From contig JAANDG010000254.1 of assembly GCA_036852015.1 (NCBI GenBank), positions 1 to 64,000 on the forward strand: a stretch of 64,000 bases of DNA. The letters are read 5' to 3'. Made by a program: the position numbers and the translations under genes. The stretch is from Pelodera strongyloides. Its lineage: Eukaryota > Nematoda > Chromadorea > Rhabditida > Rhabditidae. This document shows positions 1-11,185 of this stretch, in pieces (position 1 is the first letter of the stretch; each line of letters begins with the position of its first letter). Under the pieces are notes generated by a model. The model saw only the letters and a list, made by a program, of their open reading frames with translations, ran no database searches and was not told the DNA's origin.

Positions 1-354
1 GTGTTGCGCGGGGTAAATCAGAATCGTGGCAGCAGGGGAAGGGGACCACGGCAAAGCAGGCCAAAGCACCCATGAGGTTTATTTACAGGTCGGGGAAAAT
101 CTGAAGCGTAACACCCGGCCCGGGAAAGGGGACAACGGCGAATCGGGCCAATGTAGCTATAAGGTTTATTTGTCGGTATTTGGAGTTTTGTGCTTTTTCA
201 AAGGCGGTTTTCTATGTTACAGACAGATGGGGTCCTGGAGCGCTTGCGCTACAGTAACAGCGCCCCATTTTTTGCATATATTTCGAAAAAACTGGATTTT
301 CCTTTCATTCTGGTCTGTTGATGCCAGAAAGTTGACCGTTTTTGTTTTCTAAAA
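1..354. repeat. Dispersed repeat block, start of window
   Basis: Positions 26-165 hold two diverged copies of a GC-rich unit (a GGGGAAGGGGAC core, then GCGAATCGGGCC or similar) that recurs as a tandem array at 4387-4760. Positions 181-354 are an almost exact direct copy of 2870-3049. Reading frames here also run through the second copy, so I take them as repeat sequence and not as genes. Confidence 0.7.
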
Positions 355-2720
355 GTTGTTGTATAGTTGTAATGTTGTTGTTTTATTTTTCGGTTAATTG
401 TGGTATAAATGTATGTTTTCATGTGAGTGCTGATTGCTGTTTTAGTATTGTTTTCTTGTCATAGTCGATTACTACATGTAAACGTTTAGATGTCTTTTTA
501 ACTGGTGGCTTAATAGTAGTCATATCTTAATAGTCTTAATAGTATACTATCAACAAGAGGCGTTTTTTTATTAATTTTTTTTAATTATCCCGCACATATG
601 TCGCATATTATCCGATATTTACACGTAAATAGCGTTTTTGTATTTGTATTCATTGTTTGCCAATTGCCATTTATCTTCAACCGTACTATTACAGAAAAAT
701 GGTGTTTTAACTAATGTTGGAATGGAGAGTACGAGGTGGTCATACGTCCAAAGGACAGATGTGTTCCTCGCCCTTTTCGCCTTTTGGTCCGGGTGACCAG
801 GCCTTCAGTTGGCTAGTAAGTTTTTGCATTATCTCCGTTGTGTGCCTTTTCGGAACGTTATTCCTAATCGCAAGGCCCTTGAGCAGCGGTTGCAGTTGAA
901 CTGGTCATTGGATTTTTCCGTTTTCCTGTTCATGATTCCATTTATAGCAGAAGATGCTTACTATTATCAAACTTTTACGCCTAATACATTCCAAGAAGTT
1001 TATTATCATGTTGTAGTTTTTATTATTACTTTTATATTGTAGTTATGATTATTGCTGCTATTAGTAGATACTAGCATTACAATATCTATTATTATCATTA
1101 TTTTGCTAGTTAACAACCTATACTTATTAATATAAATTAATAATATTGCCAGTAGTATTATTGTGCTCACTTCCACAATTAATATTACTGATATAAAATT
1201 AATGTGTAGCGAGTTAGCGGTTTATTACTATTCTATATTATTATTATTTAATGCCAATATTTGTATCGATGCCCACTGGCGAATTTAACAAATAAGTTTG
1301 ACTCTGCAGTATACTTACGCCGAGACACATTGCCTGTTTTTTTATATTCTGACGATGCAGAACATATGAGTCCCTCTGGGATGGTGTTGTTCGATGGTTA
1401 TAGAGTCGAACGCGCAAAAGAGAAGCGTGCGTTGTGGTATTACGAACCGTCGGGCGAGGCCCATGAACTACCGTTTCGAGGAAACGAGAATTAAGAGCTT
1501 TGAGAAAGCTTGATGTCCTGAGAGGATAATCCGTGCCGAAGGTCGAGGACTGGAGGTGTCTTTGTGTTTGTATGCGTTTTAAACATACTATCGTTGTAGT
1601 ATGGAGTCCACTTCGCGATGAGATCATAAGAAGAGCCGGTGTGTGCTCGGCAAGATTCGAGGAATTTAACCCTCAGATTTACGATTGGCGTTTTCGTCTG
1701 TGCATTCAAGGTTGGTTCAATCCGTGGCTAGTTCATCTGACCTGAACGAACTGATGTTCTGAGTAGCGCTGGTAGGCGTTTTTCTGTACTGTGTAATATA
1801 GAAATTTCGTGATGTTTTTAATGTTAGACCGTTTGTTTATGGCACTGTGCGATATGTGGGCGAGTTTCCCACTAAAGTCTCGAAACGAGGGGGTGCTGAG
1901 TAACGTGAACTGTTTTTAACCCTTAGCACGATTTGCTGCTTGCTACATTTCTTCTCTTTTGGAGAAGGTTGCGAAACTTAATTTATTATTATTCCGAGAT
2001 GCATTGGTGAAATATTGTTACAATACACGCATAAGCGTCAGTTGCGTGAGGTCTAGGCTGGACAATCAGACGAATTAGAACAGCATCGCTTAATAATAGT
2101 GACTTTGTTCGATTAATCGCTTTATCGCGTGGTTTAGTTTGTATCTCTGTCAACCATAGTCAGTTATTTAGATTTTTAGATATTTTAAAAAACCAGTTCA
2201 AGACTTATGCGATGCTTGTAATGATATGATTAGCGGTGGAGGATGTAATATTAGTACGGAGTACGGGCAGGTGGACAACGAGGTGGTCGTTGGGAAGAAC
2301 CGAGTACAAGAAGCTAAGGTTACTGTGGGCGGAGCAATTTTTCTATGTGTTATTTTATAGAGAGATCTACGATGATTCTAAGTGACTGTCCGAGTCTACA
2401 ACTTCACTGTTTGCGGAATTACGAAGCTTACTTATGGTGGATCCTCAAAGAAGCTTACTTATGGTGGGTCCTTACTACCCGTAGTGACAGCCTCAGTTTG
2501 GTATACAGATAGTATATGCTTATTATGTTATCCGCAGCGGTTTTAAAGTAGGTGTATGGGAATTGGCTAACGTGTTCACCTCGAAACTCTAAGCTTAGAA
2601 GCTTGTGCACGATTGAGGAAGAAAATTGGCGTTTACTTTTACGTGAATATTTGGCATTGTTATCAAATACGCATATGCCTTGTCTAATAACGACTTAATT
2701 ATGTTCTACCCAAAAATCAA
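355..2720. other. AT-rich stretch without a convincing gene
   Basis: Mostly AT-rich DNA with many stops. One open stretch of 77 codons at 1261-1494 on the plus strand has mixed composition and could be an exon or a transposon relic. I see no matching splice partner or known motif, so I do not call it a gene. A short direct repeat (GAAGCTTACTTATGGTGG) occurs twice near 2425-2465. Confidence 0.4.
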
Positions 2721-2721
2721 T

Positions 2722-3049
2722 AAACCGTCCTTCCTCAATGGTGTATTATTTGGTTTAATTGGTTTTTTTTTGGTGTGTATGTAAGTACTTTGGAAAATGT
2801 ACAAAACTTAGATTATGTGTGTGAGTGGAGATCAGTTTCAGAATGAAACAGATCAGAAGGAACCACATAATTGGAGTTTTGTGCTTTTTCAAAGGCGGTT
2901 TTCTATGTTACAGACAGATGGAGTCCTGGAGCGCTTGCGCTACAGTAACAGCGCCCCATTTTTTGCATATATTTCGAAAAAACTGGATTTTCCTTTCATT
3001 CTGGTCTGTTGATGCCAGAAAGTTGACCGTTTTTGTTTTCTAAGAGTTG
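2722..3049. repeat. Direct repeat pair members (2722-2869 and 2870-3049)
   Basis: 2722-2869 (from the CCGTCCTTCC motif to the ACCACATAA motif) is repeated at about 4200-4369 with few changes. 2870-3049 repeats 181-354. The three blocks suggest a composite repeat of several hundred bases that was duplicated and rearranged locally. Confidence 0.7.
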
Positions 3050-4199
3050 TTGCCCAACCCGCCATCCCTGAATACAAAATGTGCAAATATCTTTAGAGCT
3101 CGAAATGGCCGTGCCACAGATTATGTGTGGAGTGTTGCCACCAAGGCAGAAGGACTGCCTACCGATGGACAGCCTAGTGGATTTTTATTACGTGAAGTGG
3201 GATTGGGGAATGGTCACTTGAAATGCAGTATTATCTTCGGAAGGTACCTTTTAAATTTGTTCTGTGTCAGGGTAAATTTGTGATTTTGTGCCTTGGGAGC
3301 TGTTGCAATTTTTGAGAAATGCCTGCAAAAACAGGTTTGGAATTATATGTAAGGTATAACATATCAAAATAATTTGTTACTGCATTGTAGCCTACGACTT
3401 TCCCGTTTTTCCAATGTAGTGTTTCTGTATTCTACTTGCTTCATAGAACCTAGTTTTAGCTGATATGAACGTGCCGGACTAATAATTACTTGGGGAAAGG
3501 CTGTAAGCTTAAATGGTTACCGTTTGCACAGAATTACCGTTGGAACAAGGTATAGAATTGGCAGTACCTGGTTGGTACGACCAAGCATAATGTTTGGGTA
3601 CTCTTTTTATGGGAGTGTAGTTCATTTCATATAAATTCATAATCAGCCAGGCCACGCTCAACGCGTGGTTTTCCACTAATCCCACTCACATATTATTCTT
3701 TTAGAGTCCGATCAAATCGCTGAGTGCGCCGAACGCCGAATCTCACCTGACACTCGGAGGAGGATCGTCGGAAGCTGGCAGTGGTGCTCCCCTCATGCGA
3801 AGTAAATAGGTGCAGCCACATATGGATAAATTATAGAATAACCTTACCAATCTTAGCTTCTACTATTAATTATTCAAATAGTATCGATGGTTTCCAAATC
3901 TGTTTCCCTTGTTGTATCTTTGAGGTCCATTATAATATATTTGATGAGTAATGTTCCTAGTTACATGTCCGCAGCATTTCTTGTTTTAAGTTAATAACAT
4001 TTGAAACCGTTATATTGTAGTTTTCCGCTAGAGTATATCCTCAGTGTCTCATTATTGTGCCGTTAGAAAATAATAATTCTAGTTGTTTCTAAGTTACATA
4101 ATAATTGCAATATGTTTCGATATATGATGTATATGATAAGTGTATATGTTAAGCAAGAGCAGTATGCTCAAATGTATTGGTCAACTACTGGTAAAATCA
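3050..4199. other. Stretch between repeats, no gene recognised
   Basis: A 78-codon open stretch at 3047-3283 begins next to the repeat and is not recognisable. The rest is AT-rich with frequent stops. I see no RNA gene or element with clear ends. Confidence 0.35.
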
Positions 4200-4369
4200 A
4201 TAAACCGTCCTTCCCCCAAAAATCAATAAACCGTCCTTCCTCAATGGTGTATTATTTGGTTTTTTTTTGGTGTGTATGTAAGTACTTTGGAAAATGTACA
4301 AAACTTAGATTATGTGTGTGAGTGGAGATCAGTTTCAGAATGAAACAGATCAGAAGGAACCACATAAAA
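4200..4369. repeat. Second copy of the 2722-2869 repeat
   Basis: This has the same order of motifs as 2722-2869, including the AATCAATAAACCGTCCTTCC head (partly doubled here) and the tail GATCAGAAGGAACCACATAA. Confidence 0.7.
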
Positions 4370-4386
4370 TTTCAATATGTGTGAAA

Positions 4387-4760
4387 GTGATAATTCGTAA
4401 TCGGAGCCGCGGGGGACGGCGAATCGGACAAAGTATGTTTATTTACCGGTATAATTAGGACATTGTTAATGGTGTTGCAAAGGATAAACCTGAATCGTGC
4501 CGGGGAAGGGGACCAAAGCGAAGCGGGTCAAAGTACCACGAGGTCTACTTACCCTTACCGGTATAATTCGGCCATGTATACTGTTGCTGAGAGGGATAAT
4601 TCGGAATCGGAGCAGCGGGGGAAGGGGACTACGGCGAATCGGGCAAAGTATGCAAAGTATTTACCGGTATAATTAGGAAATTTTAATGGTGTTGGAAAGG
4701 ATAAACCGGAATCGTGGCAGCCGGGGAAGGCCACTGTGAAGCGAGCCAAAGTAATAATGA
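4387..4760. repeat. Degenerate tandem repeat, period about 110 bp
   Basis: About three and a half copies of a unit with a GC-rich core (GGGGAAGGGGACNA, then GCGAATCGGGCAAAGTA) and an AT-rich spacer (TTTACCGGTATAATTNGG). Two more copies of the core lie at 26-165. No coding potential is evident. Confidence 0.65.
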
Positions 4761-5091
4761 GGTTCATGCGAACTTTTTTAGTGTTGTTGTGCGTTTCAGA
4801 TATGAATCGGACGGACTATCGGGGCAGTCAGGAAAAACGAGAACAGGGTTTCAGCGTCACATAAAGATTACTGAGAATAACTCGTGAACGGAGAAGTTGG
4901 TTAACGGGAGGATCCGGGCTAAAGTAACACCGAGTTGACCGAGTAGTCTCGGGCACATTATGTTAGTAACAAACTGGGATACTGAGGATAGCGACTGAAC
5001 TGTGATGTAAATTGTTCTAAGACATTGCAAAATGGGGCCGAAACCTAATCAATAAAGCTATAAAGAGGGAGCGGCCGAAGGCCAAGCTTAA

Positions 5092-7099
5092 AATACAGGG
5101 CGCGCTTTCTCGTAACCCTGTGGGTAGTTTGAGTTTGTCGTTGTATAGTTTTTTTTCGTACTCGAATTGTATCTTGAATTGTTGTATCTAGGTGGCGCAT
5201 GAGAAGAGTAGGGACGACCGAATGAATGGAGATAAGGGAGAGGCGCAGAAGAGTGTACACGGGGACAACGTTGTTGGCGCTGACTCCAACGACGATGATG
5301 TTACATTAATGACGTTGCGGAAGCGGATGCCGTCTACGAACCATACACCGGTAAGTTGTGTGCTGATTGGGGATTTGTGTCATAGCTTCCGTGTTTTTGA
5401 AACGCATTGAGTGCACCATAATTCTTATACAACTTAAACGAATGATCGTAAATTAGAACAAAAGCCGAGCTAAATTCGAGTGTCGAAAGAGCTGGCGATA
5501 TGTTTCCAGCCGGTATTCGGCTTTAAGCAATTACTTGAGATTCGTTTCAAAAACCAGCCGTTATTCTGCTTTAAGAAGCTGGTGTTAGTTGGTTAGTTCG
5601 AAAGTATGCGGGCAAGGAGGGGGAGTGAAAATTGCAATTTGAAGAATTTGAATCCACGCACCGGAGAATACGTTGCGTTCTGTAAAATGAGAACTTCCAT
5701 GCGTTTTGCGTTAGTTTTGATACTTCAGCGTTAGGACTTGAGAGGCTGCTGTTCAAATTTTTAATTGACTTTAATTTCTAGGCGAATGAACCGACGAATT
5801 ACGGTGATGAGAGAAGAGAAAACGTAGAGACGGAAGATCAGATGATTAGAGATGCGGATTCCAATGATAAAGAGGTGGAGAACGATGACGTGGTGACGCC
5901 ATCCAGAAGAGAAACGCGATCAGCAGCACGGGCACGGAGAGAGGCGCAGACAACGAATGAAAAGAAGAGGCCGAGACGAAGTGACGGAGAAGAGATTCAG
6001 AGAAAGAGAGCGAGGAAGAGGGCTAATGTATTTAAGGGTGGGTCTTAGGATATGTGAATAAGTTTTCTGTAGAATCCGTGTCCTGTCCCTAGATGCCCCA
6101 AATAGTTATATGTTTCAAGGTTTTATTAATGCATTTGTTGTTGTGTCATATAGTAGTTCTTCTATTATAGGACCTCTGTTTTGTAATAGGCAAAACCCAG
6201 ATTGGGATTAGAACGTAGAGTAAGTAGGCCCTCTCTTTTCCTTTTTTCGGGGTCTCTACTGCTTTACTCTAGACTCTGCACTAATTTTCTGTTTATTTCT
6301 TTTGTGGATTTTACTCGCTTTGTTTATGTGTGTTTAAACTACTATGCATATCCTAGTCTTACGAAATAGTTGGAACTATGATCTTACAGTTATTCTTGCT
6401 TACAGTTATTCTTGTTTTATTCTTGCCACTGCGCAAAATCCCTGTTTTGTGCTTCGAATGTTTTGGCAATTGGTATTTGAAATAAGAAGGTTTTTAAGCT
6501 TTCTGCTTTCCGTTAGTTCCCTATATTCTTTGGGAGTTAGTTACTTTTTGGTTTGCGATGGCTTGAGTTGAGTGCTTTCTCTAGTTTATGTTACTTAGTA
6601 TTTTACGTTGTTAATCAGAACTCAGACCATTGACCATATGTCATTTGCTTATCTTCTAATTTGTTGTGTTGTGCTTTCCCGGAGATTTATCTTGTTTTCA
6701 CAAACAGTTGGCCTTAAATTTCTTTGTTGATTTGTTGATTATGACTCTATATCATCTACCTGAACTCATTTATTGTTAAAGTTGTTATGGTGGAATTGTT
6801 ATGCTGATATTCTTGTACATATGAATAAAGTGTTTACTGTATATGAGAAGAGGTTGTGAATGCTTGGTTTTGGTTACCGTACTGATATCGGAGAGTTGTA
6901 GGGGGTTTTATGTGAGTGTGATGTTTGTCGTATCTGATTTTGATTATCCTCTGATTATAATATCGTGAAAATATCCTTGGTTTTTGAAGTAGTGTTGGAA
7001 TGATACTCTTTTTGATCCCATGTGGTTTTGTTTTTAATTTAAAGAGGTGTTAATGTTTTCATAGCTTCGGTTTTACTTGTTTGTTTCGATCTTGTATAG
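5092..7099 (+). repeat. Left arm of a large inverted duplication
   Basis: This arm matches the reverse complement of about 14660-16590. Homology starts near the motif AGGGCGCG before the exon copy and ends at 7099, just before the flank of the foldback element. It covers two exons, their intron and about 1 kb of downstream DNA. The two coding parts encode about 79% and 86% identical residues by direct count, so the duplication is not very recent. The 7.5 kb between the arms contains the whole Gemin2 gene. Confidence 0.85.
5191..6048 (+). pseudogene. Partial copy of the last two exons of the zinc-finger gene
   Basis: The acceptor TTGTATCTAG lies just before 5191. The first exon ends at 5350 before GTAAGT; the second runs from 5782 (after AATTTCTAG) to the stop at 6048. 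Both are phase 0, as in the parent exons at 16360-16518 and 15701-15967. The frame is fully open and both splice sites are intact. The product has an acidic stretch (SNDDDVTLMTLRKR) and a very basic tail (QRKRARKRA), like a nuclear localisation signal. All upstream zinc-finger exons are missing. Either it is a dead fragment, or it is joined to an unseen upstream exon as a small basic protein; the open frame after considerable divergence leaves the second option alive. Confidence 0.7.
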
Positions 7100-7135
7100 G
7101 TCAGGGTCAGGGTGACAAAGTAGTGTAAAAAAACT
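6049..7135. other. 3' flank copy within the inverted duplication
   Basis: AT-rich DNA matching the sequence downstream of the parent zinc-finger gene (14660-15700, minus strand). I see no gene. Confidence 0.6.
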
Positions 7136-7144
7136 AATTGTGTA

Positions 7145-9045
7145 GGCTTATTGGAGAAGACACCCTCCATACATTCCCCGTGCATCCCGTACATCATTGT
7201 ACACCCCCGTACATCCCGTCGGGAGGCCGTACATCTTCGTGCACCCTCGTACATTCCCGTGCATCCCCGTACATCCCGTCGCAATGATGTACACCCTCAT
7301 ACATCCCATAGCACTACGGTACACCCTCATACATCCCGTGAGTTATACGTACACCCTCGTACATCCCGTGGGGTATACGTACATCGTACATCACTTTACA
7401 CATTTTTGTTTGAACATCATGATTTTAAGGATGCATTTTGCACTAGAAAATGTGCCAAATATAGTGATTGTGTGATTAAATATCGAATGAAATTTGTGAA
7501 AAAACATTAAAGCGAAATACTAGCCCCTTTGGAAAATTTGCATATGATAAGCAAATCCTATGTATCCTATGCTAATTTTGCGCGATCGTCAACGGCAATC
7601 GCGCAAACTTAACATAGGATACATAGGATTTGCTTATCATATGCAAATTTTCCAAAGGGGCTAGTATTTCGCTTTAACTGTTTCACTGAGAATACTCTAT
7701 GCTCCAATTTTATCAATGTTCCAATAAAAAAACCATGTTCATTTTCATAATCATAAACGATGAAGCTTCCTTCGCTCATCACTTCACAACCCCGTTACCA
7801 CCTAACACCTGTTTTCTGCATCTTCACTTCAACATATATATATATTCAGATATAAAGAAAAACTATCACCGCCAAGTATCATAGCCTGGACAGGTACGGA
7901 GAAAATGATACCCTGGACCAATGCCAAATGGAGCACACATACGGCATTTTCAAACGAAACATAAGAGCAAATGAATGTTGGTGTTGTTAACACGCAATAA
8001 ATTATTTGAGGTGGTTATTTTAAATTGCGTATTTGGTAATTTGTGCTAACCAGAGTTTCTCTCCATTTGGCATTGGACGAGATTGTGGCTATTGTCCAAG
8101 ATGTACCCTACGCCTGTACCCCTACCCTCTGCGCCTCTCTTTGTACCCTTATCTGAACAGGTTTTGGGGTGGTGATTGGTGATATACATACTCGGCTGGA
8201 TATTGATTCTCTATGACGTCCGCCGGACACTTTGATGGTGCGGACGCAGATGGAAGACGCAGATGGTTGGGGTACAGGGGTAGGGTGCATCTTGGACAAT
8301 ACCCAAGCGACAAGCTGGCCCAATGCCAAATGGAGAGAACCTGTGGTTAGCAAATGCGTAATAATCTAAAATAAACCCCTCAAATAATTTATTGCGTGTT
8401 AACAACCCAACATTCAATTTGCTGTTATGTTTTGTTTGAAAATGTCGTATGTGTGCCCCATTTGGCATTGGTCCAGGGTGTCATTTTCTCCGTATCCTTG
8501 TCTGTACAGGCTATGATACTTGTCGGTGATCGTTTCTCTGTATATCTGAATATATAAATATATATTGAATTGAAGATGCAGAAAACTGGTGTTAGATGGA
8601 AACGGGGCTGTGAAGTGATGAGCGAAGGAAACTTCACCGTCTATGATTATGAAAATGAACATGGTTTTTTTTATTGGAACATTAATAAAATTGGAGCATA
8701 GGGTATTCTCAGTGAAACAGTTAATGCTTTTTTCACTCACTATATTTTGCACATTTTCTAGTGCAAAATGCATCCTTAAAATCATAATGTTCAAAAAAAT
8801 GTGTAAAGTGATGTACGAGGATGTAGGTATACCCCATAGGATGTATGAGGGTGTACGTATACCTCACGGGATGTATGAGGGTGTACCGTATTGCTATGGG
8901 ATGTATGAGGGTGTACATTATTGCGACGGGATGTACGGGGGTGCACGTGCACGAAGATGTACGGCCTCCCGACGGGATGTACGGGGGTGTACAAAGATGT
9001 ACGAATGTACGGGGGATGTATGGAGGGTGTCTTCTCCAATAAGCC
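7145..9045. mobile_element. Mutator-like foldback element with 9 bp target duplication
   Basis: The two halves are inverted copies of each other almost to the centre near 8200. Both ends start with GGCTTATTGGAGAAGACACC, followed by about 270 bp of short tandem repeats around the words CCCGTACATC and ACACCCTC. The exact 9 bp AATTGTGTA flanks both ends (7136-7144 and 9046-9054). A target duplication of this length with long inverted repeats fits MULE transposons. There is no transposase, so the element is non-autonomous. A paralogous stretch at about 60937-61040 carries the flanks joined without the element, which is independent evidence for the ends. A TTAA palindrome has inserted into the left arm only. 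Confidence 0.85.
7511..7673. mobile_element. TTAA palindromic element, 163 bp family, copy 1
   Basis: A near-perfect palindrome whose ends read AGCGAAATACTAGCCCC, with TTAA on both sides (7507-7510 and 7674-7677). The opposite arm of the host foldback, near 8730, has a single TTAA at the matching position and no insertion. The TTAA duplication suggests mobilisation by a piggyBac-type transposase; it resembles the PALTTAA repeats of C. elegans. Confidence 0.9.
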
Positions 9046-9054
9046 AATTGTGTA

Positions 9055-10016
9055 AATTATGCAGGATGTGCGAGTAGCACATGAATATTTAAACGTATTT
9101 ACAAGGCAATTAAGTAACGCTACATTTTCAGTTAAACCGTTCACGTATATTAACATTTAACAGTCGCATTTGTGCGTGCAGATTAATACAATTATAGAGT
9201 ATTTATGTTACGCTTTCGCTCACTTTCGCATGCGAAAGTAGTCTCCCCACAGTGGAATTTTACATACAGTAAGAAATTACGTACACCTGCAGCGTGTTTT
9301 GCACACACCCAATGTAGAACTGCTCGAAAATGGATAAGTGAACTTGGATGATACTTTCGCGCGAAAGTATTAAGTAAATACTCTGTTAGGTTTAAAGCGC
9401 GTTGTATCATAATGCAATGCACCACCCCATGAAGTTCTAGTTCTAAGTGCGTAATCGTGGATACAAACTGCAGTCTCGGTCCGGGGCGTAACTTGGTAAA
9501 GTCCAAGCGTAAATGGTAATGTTCTGAGGGCATCTTTTTACGGAAGTCAAGCGCCCGATATAATTCACTCATATATACAAAGCTACGCATGATAATGAAT
9601 TACTTTTATCAAACTGCTTTGGCTCAATTTTGAGTATTGTCATATGCTTAAGCCCTAAGCCTAAGTCTAAGCCTGTGCAAATCACAAAGATGTGCCAAAA
9701 GGCCAAAACCACAAACCACTGTTTACCACAAACCATTCTCAAAATATATCAACCATTTATGCAATTCATAACAAAGTACCCATAATTAATAAGTTTAAAA
9801 ATCTGCCATGTCCTTTTGTTCAAAGCAAATCGATACCACTGCAACAAAGAAGGAGTATTCCAGGCCAAGGCGTGTCCTAAAAAATTGAAATTTTAAGAAA
9901 AGTCAATAACCAGTAACCACTACTTTTATTTTCTGTACAACTTTACATTAGCAATTGTTGAACCCAATCCTACTTACTACAGTAGCCATAACACACTCAT
10001 ACTCCGCGTATCTTCT
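9055..10016. other. Intergenic repeat-rich stretch
   Basis: 9055-9140 is homologous to about 60960-61040. 9190-9400 contains a loose inverted repeat with CTTTCGC motifs. 9649-9677 is a degenerate CCTAAG run (telomere-like). I recognise no gene. Confidence 0.5.
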
Positions 10017-10133
<117 letters not shown>

Positions 10134-10175
10134 CCCAGACATCTCCTCTCTACTAGTTAGAACCCCGGCAATAGT

Positions 10176-11153
10176 TTATGTAATTACTGTACACATATGT
10201 GTGAGTATTTTAATTAAGATTCTATGCAAAAAGCGCAGATAAACACTAGACACAACCAATCGATAAATGATACTAAACATAATATGAACCCACTTTTCCG
10301 CTTCTGAAAGCTCTTTATTCTTCTGCAAGTCCCGTCGTGCTCCTTTACAAAGACGTGCCAAAGAGCGCATGGCAGCCACAACATCGTGCAGCAATGGGAA
10401 TTCAACCTAAACGATGGTGTGTAGCTGTATAGTTTCAGGTTAAAGCGAAATACCAGCCGGTTTTTGAAACGCATCTCAAATATCTGCATTCTTATGCAGT
10501 TATGCTAAGTGGGAGTCTATTTTTTGTTCTAATTTATGCATATTTGCATATGAAGCATAAGAAAGCAGGGGTACTCGATGCGTTTCAAAAACAGGCCGGT
10601 ATTTCGCTTTAACGTTAACCCCAAACTTGGGTAATTCAACCTAAATGAAAGAGATGAAGTAAGAAGTGATGAGTTCAAGCCACGCACTAATCAAGTTACG
10701 GTAGCCGAAAATCAAATCTGCATGATTCATCGATATCGCCAACCTGGAAGCTAGATTCTAGATTAACTAAAAAAAACATGACACGACAAAAAGGTGTTAC
10801 TGAGTGTGTACATGCAATGACATCCCAGTTTCCCATCCTCAACTGAAATTGAACCGAATAAGAATTTTAATCAATAACTCACTACTAGCAATAATGCGAA
10901 AATCCATTGGCGAATGGGAACGCTGAGACCGGCTGGCTTCTCCTTGCTCTCTTCACTCGGCGTGTTCTCTTCTTTCATCTCGTCGTCAGATGACTCCTCC
11001 TCGACCGCCGATGCAGCATCCACCAACAGCGGCAGAGCATTGTGAATCTGCATTGGAGGAGATATAAACTCTTTAAACTTTCATATGGAAGCACTCTTGC
11101 GATCGCGACAGTGGGCCAGAGAGAGAGGAGTGAGCGAGGAGAGAAGGAGAGAC

Positions 11154-11185
<32 letters not shown>

